In this document: positions 44,021-52,949 of the stretch, one piece after another | How the letters are laid out: every line of letters starts with the position of its first letter | Numbering within the stretch: position 1 is the stretch's first letter | NCBI GenBank assembly: GCA_019415945.1 | Contig: DXYF01000016.1 | Span: 62,001-126,000, forward strand | Length of the DNA: 64,000 nucleotides | Direction of reading: 5' to 3' | Origin: Clostridiales bacterium | GTDB lineage: Bacteria; Bacillota; Clostridia; Oscillospirales; Acutalibacteraceae | Made by a program: the position numbers and the translations under genes | Notes under the pieces: generated by a model | Database searches by the model: none | The model's input: the letters and a program-made list of their open reading frames with translations, nothing else | What the model was told of the DNA's origin: nothing

Positions 44021-46046
44021 ATTTATCCTCCTTAAAAACATTCCTTATTTCATCTATGTAATCGTCATAAATACAAATAACATCACTTGTATCTATAAGA
44101 TTATCAGAAATATATTCAAGAGCCTTCTCATTGATACCATCAATTATAGTTTGAGGCATTTCGCAATATTTTAATGCAAGTGAATTTAGCTTTGTATCAG
44201 TGTTTTCATCGCAATCTAATATTGCTGACAATGCCTTAATTTCCACCTCACTCAACGAAGCTTTAAATCCCACAAACTCATTCTTACTGTTATCCAAATC
44301 AATTATTTTAATTTTCTCCTCTATCTTTGGCTCAATATTTTTTTGTATATCCAAATTCTCTGAAGATTCTTCCTCGTCTTCCGATACAAGCACCTCCTGA
44401 ATTTTTTGAGAACTCTCTCGTATTGACGCAAACTTACCAACATCTAATTCTACCTAAACAGGTATAAAATTATTTTTCACATTTATATTGCTGCTTTTTT
44501 TGTGAGATTTATCAGACATAATTTTCAACTCTATGTTTGTTGTATCAAAAAACTCGTCAACAGCGTTTACTACTAATTGAGAAAATTTTTCAGTAGTAAA
44601 TATTTCTAACACTTTAATTTGATTTTTGCTTTTTTCTTCTTGCATATAATATGCTGCATCATTAATAACACTCACGGGGTTTGGTCGAAGCTTATATTTG
44701 TAACCCAAGAGCTTACGCAATTCATTTTCTATTAACTTAATTGAGTACCCAACAGCTCCTCTAAAAATGTTAAAATCATAATAATAACACCATCTGCTCC
44801 CGACACCGTTATCATAAATAAACTTTTCACCCGAAACAAATTCCGTTTCTTTGTGTAACTTTTTAGGTTTTCTGTAAAAATGCAATCTTCCGAAAGGATT
44901 CCATAGATACTCATTGTAATTATAAGAATAAATCATATTAAAGAAATCAATACCCATTCCCTTTAGATACTCTTCTATAATCTTAAACGAATAATTAATT
45001 CCATCAATCAGTAAATATCCATATTCAGTCTTAAAAAAATTACTTTCTAAAAATTTGTAACTCGAAATTTTGTTTAAAAGGTTAACACTTTGTGCATATT
45101 TATCTCTATTAGGTTTTTCAAACCGTTCGATATTATTTTTTAAATGCTTTGGTAATAAACTGTCAATTTCTTCAAAAGAGCACGGAATATCGTTCATTAT
45201 ATAAAAATCTTTTATCCAGATTTTAAAATCGTAATTAAAATAAGGATCCAATTGACTATATTGTGTCGCAAAATCAATAAAATGCATCAACAATGCTTTA
45301 TCGTCTAAATCAGATATTTTATTTGCTAATTCATTTATGTAGACATAGACATAACTTTGATCTGTTTTAACAATAACACCTTGTCTTACTTTCGTACGCC
45401 AAGTCAGATATGTTCTTAATTGTCTGTAATTTAAGTCATCGTATCCGGGACTGTAATAATAACATTTGCTGCAATCATTGTAATTATCCGTAACATCTTT
45501 CATAAAATAAGCCTGTTTATAAAATAATTCAGACAAATACTCTGAATATTTTTTATTATAATTTTGGTCAAAATAATCCAAGGATGGCTTCTTTATTTTG
45601 ATTTTTTTCATTTGAGAAAATTTTTCCTTTAAATCGGATTTAGTGACCTTATTATTGTAATTTATTTTTTCAGATGTATATATTTCCCTTTCGTATTCCG
45701 ATGTTTTTTCTTCTACTATAAAAAGCTGTGCATCTTCTTCATTTTGATTATGGCATACTCCTGTATTTGATTCATTTTCTGTTTTATCCGATTCATCTCT
45801 ATTATCATCACATTTAATTTTTTCTGATTTTAATACAGTATCGTTAATTATATTTATTTTTTCCAAAGGTACTTTGTTATCTGTATTAATTTCTGTATTA
45901 TCAGAAGAAACCGAGGCAAATTCATTTATTTTTAATATATCACTCTCATTCTGTCCGTTATCTGTTTCTTTTGATTTTTGAATTTCGTTTCTAATCAGTA
46001 TTGCAACAACAAATATAAGAATTATGACTAATATATACGGCAACAT
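44013..46046 (-). pseudogene. Membrane-anchored TerB_N/TerB_C protein with one in-frame TAG
   Basis: ATG 46046 follows GAGAGGG. Begins MLPYILVIILIFVVAILI, a membrane anchor, then a long acidic low-complexity linker. The TerB_N domain contains PGYDDLNYRQLRTYLTWRTK and VRQGVIVKTDQSYVYVYINE. Near residue 530 the frame reads NNFIPV, TAG (44454-44456), VELDVGKFASIRESSQKIQE, then the TerB_C domain (LSEVEIKALSAILDCDENTD, EKALEYISDNLIDTSDVICI) to 44013, all in one frame. One base change (for example from CAG) explains the stop. Without it the product is 677 residues. A separate start for the C-terminal part is not obvious. TerB-C may be lost or made by readthrough. Confidence 0.8.
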
Positions 46047-46177
46047 AGTTTTCCCTCTCAAATTCACCAATATATGACATTAATCATATTTTACCATATG
46101 TTAAATAATTTCACAACCAAAATTTCAAGTATTTTATACATTTTTTATAACATATTACTTTTTATTAAATAAATTTT

Positions 46178-46212
46178 ACACCCTGATTATTGTCGATTAA
46201 AAATCAGGGTGT
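46178..46212. terminator. Inverted repeat after the permease gene
   Basis: ACACCCTGATT (46178-46188) pairs with AATCAGGGTGT (46202-46212). It lies 40 bases past the stop of the permease gene (minus strand) and before the TerB operon. The T run is weak. Confidence 0.55.
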
Positions 46213-46252
46213 GTAACTTTACAAATAAATAATTAATAAATTTTACAAAACA

Positions 46253-47359
46253 TCAAGCTGTGATAAGATAAATCAGCAGGTTAGCTGAGAGAAATACGAT
46301 ATTTACAACCGTAAACACGAGCAGGTATTTTGCCGTTGAGATATTTTCTTTTTGTATAAATTTAAACGAGATAAGGCTTGCCATAGAAGCGATAAGCGTT
46401 CCCAATCCTCCGATATTTACTCCGATTAAAAGAGCGTTTACATCTTGTGTAAAGCCCGACAAAAGAATTGCACAAGGCACATTTGAAAGCACCTGACTTG
46501 CAATAATGCCTATTGCGACCTCGTTTCCGCCTACAGTATTGCACAGCCAATCGTTAACAACGCCGATGTTGCCCAAATTTCCTATAAAAATAAACAGGAA
46601 CACAAATGTCAAAAGCAAACTGTAGTCAACCTTTAGAAGCGAGCGTCTGTCAAACAACAGCACCGCAATCACTGTTACCGCAAGCAACACAATGTAATTT
46701 ATTATTCTGAATACGCCCAAAAGGGAAATTGCAAACAGCACAAAATACATTGCAATAAGCTTTGAATCGTATTTTAGATGAGAAATATTTGTGACAGGTT
46801 TTAGCTCGGCTTTGCCCGAAAATAAAGCAAAAACAACAAGCAAAACAAACGACAGCAAAGCGTACGGAAAAATCGTCTCAAGCAAATCGGTAATTTTCAT
46901 ATTGAAGGCGGAAAACAAGTACAAATTCTGCGGATTTCCTATCGGAGTAAGCATACTGCCGAGGTTTGCCGCGACGGTCTGCAAAGTTACGGCAAAAATC
47001 AGTTTTTTGCCTTGTCCCGCAAGCTTGAGCGTTACAACCGTAAACGGCACAAATGTTATGAGCGAAACATCGTTTGTGATAATCATTGAGCTGAAAAAGC
47101 AGAGCAATACAAGTATGAGAATTACCGAACAGACAGTTTTTGCGTAATTTAACAGCTTTTGAGCCAATAATTTGAATAATCCGAGTCTGTTAAAGCCTGC
47201 CATAACCGTCATCAGGCAGAACAGCAGGGACAGCGTGCGAAAATCAATATAGCTGAAATATTCTGTGCTCGGCGTTACAAAAAGCATTGATACAAGTGCC
47301 AGCAGCAGCGATATAAGCATTACCGCCTCACTCTTTAAAAATCCAAATATTTTGTTCAT
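46253..47359 (-). CDS. SLC13/ArsB-like anion permease
   Basis: A 368-residue polytopic membrane protein with about 10 hydrophobic segments. ATG 47359 (MNKIFGFLKSEAVML) is preferred over an upstream TTG; GGGTGGATTGGA lies just before it. ITNDVSLITFVPFTVV and MLTPIGNPQNLYLF are the paired re-entrant motifs of the ion transporter (CitMHS/ArsB/DASS) superfamily. The second half repeats the pattern at SQVLSNVPCAILLSGF. It likely exchanges a carboxylate or oxyanion with sodium or protons; the substrate is unknown. No operon partner. Confidence 0.82.
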   Translation of the reverse strand: MNKIFGFLKSEAVMLISLLLALVSMLFVTPSTEYFSYIDFRTLSLLFCLMTVMAGFNRLGLFKLLAQKLLNYAKTVCSVILILVLLCFFSSMIITNDVSLITFVPFTVVTLKLAGQGKKLIFAVTLQTVAANLGSMLTPIGNPQNLYLFSAFNMKITDLLETIFPYALLSFVLLVVFALFSGKAELKPVTNISHLKYDSKLIAMYFVLFAISLLGVFRIINYIVLLAVTVIAVLLFDRRSLLKVDYSLLLTFVFLFIFIGNLGNIGVVNDWLCNTVGGNEVAIGIIASQVLSNVPCAILLSGFTQDVNALLIGVNIGGLGTLIASMASLISFKFIQKENISTAKYLLVFTVVNIVFLSANLLIYLITA

Positions 47360-47485
47360 TCCAATCCACCCAAACAATTAACTGACTTATAAATTATATA
47401 ATACAGAAAACAAATAAGCAAATAAAATCTTATGTTAAATTTACAAAACAAAAATTTTATGATAAAATAAATTCATAAGAACTTA

Positions 47486-47850
47486 ACATAAATTTCCTAA
47501 TTGTTCTTGGTATGATATAATTTTTCGCCGTAAAACTCACGCTCTGTCATTGTTGTAGTTCCCTAATTGTTCTTGGTATGATATAATTGTTTATCCAGTC
47601 GGAGTTAATGCCAACAGTTGTAGTTCCCTAATTGTTCTTGGTATGATATAATTGTTAAATTCTTCTCCATCAATTTTTCCATGTTGTAGTTCCCTAATTG
47701 TTCTTGGTATGATATAATACTTTGTGAGTGTTTCGGCGAAAAAATAAAGTTGTAGTTCCCTAATTGTTCTTGGTATGATATAATTATGTTATGCTTAAAA
47801 AGAATGACCTTTTCGTTGTAGTTCCCTAATTGTTCTTGGTATGATATAAT
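47486..47850 (+). CRISPR. Type II-C CRISPR array, 6 repeats and 5 spacers
   Basis: The 36-bp repeat begins GTTGTAGTTCCCTAATTG and ends TTCTTGGTATGATATAAT. Copies start at 47486 (degenerate in its first 12 bases), 47552, 47617, 47683, 47749 and 47815. Spacers are 30, 29, 30, 30 and 30 bases. Orientation follows the Neisseria type II-C repeat, which starts GTTGTAGCTCCC, so crRNAs are made from the plus strand, towards cas2. Each repeat ends in TGATATAAT, an extended -10 element, so every repeat can start a transcript in the next spacer. A strong hairpin terminator follows the last repeat. Pairing with the tracrRNA confirms the orientation. Confidence 0.97.
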
Positions 47851-47858
47851 AGGGAACG

Positions 47859-47897
47859 AAAATCCCGCATAAACTTAGTGTTTATGCGGGATTTTTC
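47859..47897. terminator. Bidirectional terminator between CRISPR array and cas2
   Basis: AAAATCCCGCATAAAC (47859-47874) pairs perfectly with GTTTATGCGGGATTTT (47880-47895), loop TTAGT, with T run. It ends array transcripts from the left and cas transcripts from the right. Confidence 0.9.
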
Positions 47898-47948
47898 ATT
47901 TTAATTTTTAAGTTATGTGTTCAGAAAATACAGGGATTTTGTGTTTTT

Positions 47949-48269
47949 TCAAAAAATTGAAAGCTGTTCAAACACGCAGTGCTCCTCTTCGTTGACAAGA
48001 CTGCCGATTATAAGCTCCATTTTTTCATACTGCTTTTCGGTAATTACCAGCAGCCGAACAGAGCCGTTATCGGGCTTATTGCTGCGTATTCTTATTTTGT
48101 GCTTTTCAACATCGTCGTACCCGTTGCATATTCGGCAGTAAACGGAGAACTGCACCATAAAATAGCCGTCCTTGAGCAGAAAATTGCGAAACTTGGTTGC
48201 GGTTCTTCGCTGTGCCTTGGTTTTTACGGGTAAATCAAAAAATACTATCATTCTCATAAATTTATTCAT
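47949..48269 (-). CDS. cas2: CRISPR-associated endonuclease Cas2
   Basis: A 106-residue type II Cas2. MRMIVFFDLPVKTKAQRR holds the conserved Asp at the end of strand 1, and FRNFLLKDGYFMVQFSVY is typical. The C-terminus ends VFEQLSIF. It overlaps cas1 by 8 bases and is the last gene of the cas9-cas1-cas2 operon. With Cas1 it forms the spacer integration complex. Confidence 0.95.
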   Translation of the reverse strand: MNKFMRMIVFFDLPVKTKAQRRTATKFRNFLLKDGYFMVQFSVYCRICNGYDDVEKHKIRIRSNKPDNGSVRLLVITEKQYEKMELIIGSLVNEEEHCVFEQLSIF

Positions 48270-49158
48270 AGGTATGCTGTTCCAAATCCATTATCTGCGG
48301 CAGCAGCAAACTGCTGTTATTGCATGTCAGGTATCCGCTCAGGCTTTGCACTGTAAGCTCTGCCGCCCGTGAACAGGCAAACAGCCTGTTGTCTATGATA
48401 ACATTTGCCGACAGCAAATTCACAAGCTGAGCTTTGATTGCGGTAGTTAGTTCATCTGCATTATGCGAATGTCTTTTTACAAACAAATCAACTACGGGTC
48501 GGTAGCACTCTATAATGTCATCGGCAAGGTTAAAATTGTTTAGTGTGCTTTTGTGAAACAAGCCGATACTCGGTTCAAAGCCATAGACTATGAGATACTT
48601 TGATATTGTGCTTCGCAAAACAGCGTAGCCGTAATTGAGCATTGAATTTTCAATGTTTTCCTGACTTCTTGAAAAGCTTTTGCCGAACAGCAGTTTAAAA
48701 TACTGCGACGCCGCGACAGCCTCCATATTGGTGCTGTCGCCCGACTTTACCTTGTGCTTTATACAGTCTACCGATTCCCACTCATCTATACCGCAAAGTC
48801 GGAGGACTGAAGCCTGGTTTTCTATTTTCTGCATTATTATCTGTTTCCAAAGCTGTTTTTTGCTTGGCAGACTCATATCAATCTGTCCCCTTAGTACGGA
48901 CAGATGCCTTGAATGACGGCTTACCGGCAAAAACACTCCGCACGGCAAATGCTTTTTGTCGGACACATAAAAGGTTATTGCGTATTCCGAAAATTTTGCA
49001 AGCAGATATCCGTTTACATTTACCTGCGGATTATCCGCGGCTATGCAGTCGATGTCCTCAAGCGGTATTTTGGTGATTTCGCCGTTGTCGATTATAAGCT
49101 GCTCGTTTTTTACAGAGAGCTTTGCTGCGTTTGCAAGAAAAATATTTCTGTATCCCAT
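48262..49158 (-). CDS. cas1: CRISPR-associated endonuclease Cas1
   Basis: A 298-residue Cas1 integrase of the type II group. It begins MGYRNIFLANAAKLSVKNEQ; catalytic residues are in SMLNYGYAVLRSTISKYLIV (Glu/Asn helix), GLFHKSTLNNFNLADDIIEC (conserved His and downstream Asp/Glu) and RPVVDLFVK. ATG shares its first base with the cas9 stop (TAATG), showing tight coupling. No csn2 or cas4 is present, which makes the system II-C. Confidence 0.95.
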   Translation of the reverse strand: MGYRNIFLANAAKLSVKNEQLIIDNGEITKIPLEDIDCIAADNPQVNVNGYLLAKFSEYAITFYVSDKKHLPCGVFLPVSRHSRHLSVLRGQIDMSLPSKKQLWKQIIMQKIENQASVLRLCGIDEWESVDCIKHKVKSGDSTNMEAVAASQYFKLLFGKSFSRSQENIENSMLNYGYAVLRSTISKYLIVYGFEPSIGLFHKSTLNNFNLADDIIECYRPVVDLFVKRHSHNADELTTAIKAQLVNLLSANVIIDNRLFACSRAAELTVQSLSGYLTCNNSSLLLPQIMDLEQHTYE

Positions 49159-52100
49159 TACTTAAAACCCATTCTCTTTTCTTTTGTCACCTTGGTTATG
49201 TTGCCCAGCACATCCACCTGATATTTTTCAATGGATAATAAGGTTTTCACTCCTACCCCTCTGATAAAATATGTATTATCATGATTAATCACTTTTATAG
49301 AAGATGTTGCAATATCAGCACCCTTGTAATAGCAGAAAAATTCTTTTAAAGATATATTTTCGGCAAGAGTACTGTCCTTGTTTACAAGCGAAAACTTCAT
49401 ATCCTTTTTTGATTTCACCTTGATTAAATCGTTGGGGTAAAGTGAGAACACAAAGTCCTTGTCGTCCATAACTTTCCAATCGTCATAGCTTTTATATGCC
49501 ACAATAGCCTTATTAGGGAGTTTGTCTTTAACCGTATCGGATACATATATCGGCACAAGATAATATCCATCGTTTTCAACAAAGAAAACATCAACCCGCA
49601 CCATAGAACCGTTGTCGGCAACCGCAGTATCCTCCAAAACGGGTACTGTAAGCGTTGCTTTTTCAATTATCTTGACCTTTTTTTACAAGCGGACCTGTTT
49701 TGCCCTTGCCCTTCGGTGCGTACAAATCTTCTTCAAACGCTTTTTGAGCGTTGCCTCCGAATGCAGCAAGCCTGTTTTTCAACGCATTGTACAAAAGCAT
49801 ATCTGCCTCGGGATTAAAGTAATCTTTTATTTCGCCGTCTTTATCAAGCTTCAGAGATGTAATCGGCACCCTTGAAACGGTATATCTTACTCCGTTTTGC
49901 TCATACGGTTTTCTGATTGTTTCTTTGTGGGCAGAGCCACTGACCTTTCTTCTCGGCATTCTTGAAACAAATATCGGCTTTACCTCTTCGTTCGACGCGT
50001 AGTTTGGCAGGGGATTTTGGCTTAGAACAAATGACGGATTATCGGAACAACGCATTTTTAGTTCATCCCTAAACCACTTGTACGGGAGCGGAAATTTGTC
50101 AAAATCAAGAACCTCACCTGTTTCCTTATCAACCTTTATGTAGGGCTGTTTTGAATATTTGAGTTCGGTATATTTTGCGTATTCCGATATACGCTTCATC
50201 ATTTTTGTTGTAGTGCAGGCAACCACAAGGGCATCAACTGCATGGTGACAGTCGCCGTTTTCTCTCACCTTATTAATGCCCCAGCGTTTTCTTAAATAAG
50301 CAGTAGCAGAGCCGTTGACGCTTTTTACAACATTTTTCATACCGCTGCTGTTCGGGGCAAATTTTAGATAACGCTTTATATAATTAAGCATAAATCTTGA
50401 AATATACTGCGTATCGCTGAGGTTTCGCTCTTTAAATCTTGCAAGCTCCTCCTCAGTTATGCTTTCTTTGAGGAGATTTTTCTTTTTATTGGACCTTAGC
50501 TTTGAGTTTTGGATGTGTATTATAAAGTCCTCGGCACGCTTGCCCTTTAAATATTCAAGCGGAAGTCTGTTGCCCTTTTGTCTGTTCTCGCTTGACAAAA
50601 CAAGCACTTTGTTGTTGTAACGGTCATCAAAACTTATGCTGTACGGCACAATGTGGTCAACATCCACATAGCCCGGCTCAAACAGTCTTTCTATGCTTAT
50701 TCTCTGCTGAGAATACGGACAAACACCGTCCTGCTCTTTCCACAGCTTGAGCTTTATAAGATCCATTCCCGTGGGATTTATAACACCGTAGTTGTTTCGC
50801 AGCTCGTCGATAAGCTTTTCATTTAAAGCGGCATTTTCCCTTTGCGATTTTTCAATTTTATTTCGCTCATCCCTGTTTTTGGCAAGCTCTCTTGCAAGCT
50901 CAATGTTGAGATAAACAGGGCTTTCGCCCATTTCACGGATAATCGCATTTATCACCTTTATCATCTGCGAAACGGCTCTCCTTACAACGGGGTTTATTAT
51001 GTCGCCGAGTTCGGGGGCGTCTTTTGGATTTTGCGGCAAAAATTCGGACACCGATTTTTCGTCCGCCTTAAAATTATATCCCGCACTTTCGCACGCCTCG
51101 TTGTAGAGCATTCCCTTTTCAAGATAAGGTGTTATTTTATCTATTGCCTTGACGGAAAGATTTGCCGTTTTCGTAAACGACGGAAGCGAAGACGCAATCT
51201 TTATCTCGGTTTCGCTGAATCCTTTTTCACGCATCCATGCTTCAATTTTGCTGTCGTTTTTGTAAACCGTCAGTACATAAGCTAAGTTGTTGCGTTTTTC
51301 TTTGCTCCATGTATCATATTCCGATGAAAACGCCTTTTTAAATATGTGATAGGCAGGAAGATACGAAAACTTTGTTTTCTTTTCGATTTCATCGGCGGTT
51401 TTATCATCGCTGTATGAAATATTAAAATAGCTGTCTTCTGAAATTCCCAACAGCTTTCGGATACCGCCGTAGGTTAAGTTAATTTTTGCAAAAGCCGCTG
51501 AAATAACTTTTTGTCTTTCTTCTTCCGTCAGACTGCGTTTTGTCTTTCCGTCTACTATTTTTATTGCGTTTACCTTGCAGAGCAAATTAAAATATTCAAA
51601 CGAATAAGACGCTTTTACGGCTCTCGGCTCGTCTTTTTCAAAGGTACATTTGCCTATCATTTTTTCAATCAAATTACCGCCGTACGGACTATCGCCGCCC
51701 GGTCCCTCGTCAAACGCTCTTTGAGAAAGATAAATTTCAAGATATTTTTCCTCAAACTCATCAGTGGCAAACGGGTTGCCAAAGCCTCTTTGACTTTCAA
51801 AAATACATTTTATCTCGTCGCAGTAATTTTGCCGTGAAAATGTTACCTCATATTTTTCAGCCTTGTTACGCTTGCAGTCAGCAAACTTTTCATCCTTAAA
51901 AAGCATTTCGCCTATGGTGCGATACCCTTTTTCTTTGAGTATTTCGTTATTTTCATTAACTGCCGTAAGCAATGCACCTGCATCGCTTTTTTTATCCTTT
52001 GCATCAGCCTTGCGGTTTGATTTGAATCCTCTTCTCTGACTTAAATGTATGAGAAGCCTTATAAAATCATCCTTATCAAGCAGTTTGTCAATAGCCTCGG

Positions 52101-52416
52101 CTCTGATCTGATATATATCGGTCAGCTGTTTTTGCTGATACAGGCTGTCGATATATTCGCTTGATACGCCGAATTTATCTATTATCAGATTTTTAATTCT
52201 TTGTTTTCTGAATGTTTTTCTGCGAAGTCTGCGTCTTGCTCCTCGGTATTCCCTGCGGGGAGCGGCAAGTGATGAGCCGTCCTTAGGATTTTCTGCCTTT
52301 TCAAAAATTCTTGATGAGAGTCTGATGATTCTGCACGGTTCGTCATTGTCGTTGAGCATTACAACTGCACTGCCTACTGACGAAATACCAGCGTCTATTC
52401 CTATTGCGTATTTCAT
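49158..52416 (-). pseudogene. cas9: Cas9 (type II-C), frameshifted at an A7 run
   Basis: ATG 52416 follows TAGGAGGAAACATT. RuvC-I is YAIGIDAGISSVGSAVV, the Arg-rich bridge helix is PRREYRGARRRLRRKTFRKQ, RuvC-II is VYLNIELARELAKNRDE, HNH is DVDHIVPYSISFDDRYNNKV with ENRQKGNRLPLEYL, and RuvC-III is DCHHAVDALVVACTT; all catalytic residues are present. After GPLVKK the frame meets a stop at 49663. The PAM-interacting C-terminus (MVRVDVFFVENDGYYLVPIY, FSLYPNDLIKVKSKKDMKFS) continues in another frame to 49158. Removing one base from the A7 run (49678-49684) gives an intact 1085-residue protein, the usual II-C length. Truncated as read, it lacks the PAM-interacting domain. Confidence 0.95.
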
Positions 52417-52429
52417 AATGTTTCCTCCT

Positions 52430-52449
52430 AAAAAAATCGAGTGCCTCGA
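52430..52449 (-). terminator. Short attenuator-like hairpin just upstream of cas9
   Basis: On the minus strand TCGAG, loop GCA, CTCGA, then T7, ending right before the cas9 ribosome site. The stem has only five pairs, so the activity is uncertain. Confidence 0.35.
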
Positions 52450-52525
52450 CACGCCATTCGAGCAGACAGGTTGATATTATCAAACCTTCTTTGCCCGACT
52501 GTTTTCGAGCAGTTTTCTATAAAGT

Positions 52526-52623
52526 AAAAAAGATGACACCCTGTCACAAAGGACAGGGTGTCAGAGCTTTGCGGTCTACTACCTTATCATAGCGACCTAA
52601 TTGTTCTTGGTATGATACAATTT
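52526..52623 (-). ncRNA. tracrRNA
   Basis: The anti-repeat (52586-52621) pairs with the CRISPR repeat: bases 52596-52621 match the repeat's 3' 26 bases at all but one position (a wobble), and CUAUGAU (52592-52586) pairs with the repeat's 5' GUUGUAG. The tail contains AUAAGG, then GACCGCAAAGCUCUG, closely resembling the Neisseria tracrRNA core. It ends with an 11-bp hairpin, GACACCCTGTC (52535-52545) and GACAGGGTGTC (52552-52562), followed by T6. Predicted length is about 98 nt from a start near 52623. It is transcribed in the same direction as cas9. Confidence 0.93.
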
Positions 52624-52629
52624 AATTAT

Positions 52630-52657
52630 ATTATACATAATAATATAATTTTGTCAA
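52630..52657 (-). promoter_or_regulatory. Consensus promoter of tracrRNA
   Basis: On the minus strand TTGACA (52657-52652), a 16-base spacer and TATAAT (52635-52630). Transcription would start at the first bases of the anti-repeat. Confidence 0.85.
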
Positions 52658-52888
52658 CATAATTCTGACAAAAAACATCAATTTCGCCGTATCCTTGTGT
52701 GTATTTTACACTAATTGCCAGTATATGTCAATATTTTTGTTAATTTTTTCTTTGAATGTCAGCGATACTATAATAATCCTATGCTAAATGATTTATAATC
52801 CCACATAATCCTCAACACATATTTTTAATCTGTTTTAACGGTGAAAATAAGTTTTTATTTGTTTCGTCAACCTATTATTATTTTTTAG

Positions 52889-52927
52889 TTGACATATGTA
52901 AACCAAAGTGTTATAATGCCGTTGACA
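52889..52927 (+). promoter_or_regulatory. bioY promoter with possible BirA operator
   Basis: TTGACA (52889-52894), a 17-base spacer and TATAAT (52912-52917). TGTAAAC (52897-52903) and GTTGACA (52921-52927) are each one mismatch from the biotin-operator half-sites TGTTAAC and GTTAACA and flank the -10 element. The promoter is clear; the operator is inference. Confidence 0.65.
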
Positions 52928-52949
52928 ATTATGAAAACGAGGTATATTT

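Noticed and set aside
40539..46046. A complete BREX system
   Set aside because: No PglX methylase, PglZ phosphatase, BrxA/BrxB or PglW-type kinase genes are present; only the ATPase/helicase pair resembles BREX.
47851..47900. A seventh CRISPR repeat or leader right of the array
   Set aside because: The sequence after the last repeat is a perfect terminator hairpin without repeat similarity.
49663..49690. Programmed -1 ribosomal frameshift to make full-length Cas9
   Set aside because: A -1 slip on the A7 run reads AGG TCA AGA TAA and stops at once; the C-terminal domain is in the +1 frame, and there is no obvious stimulatory structure.
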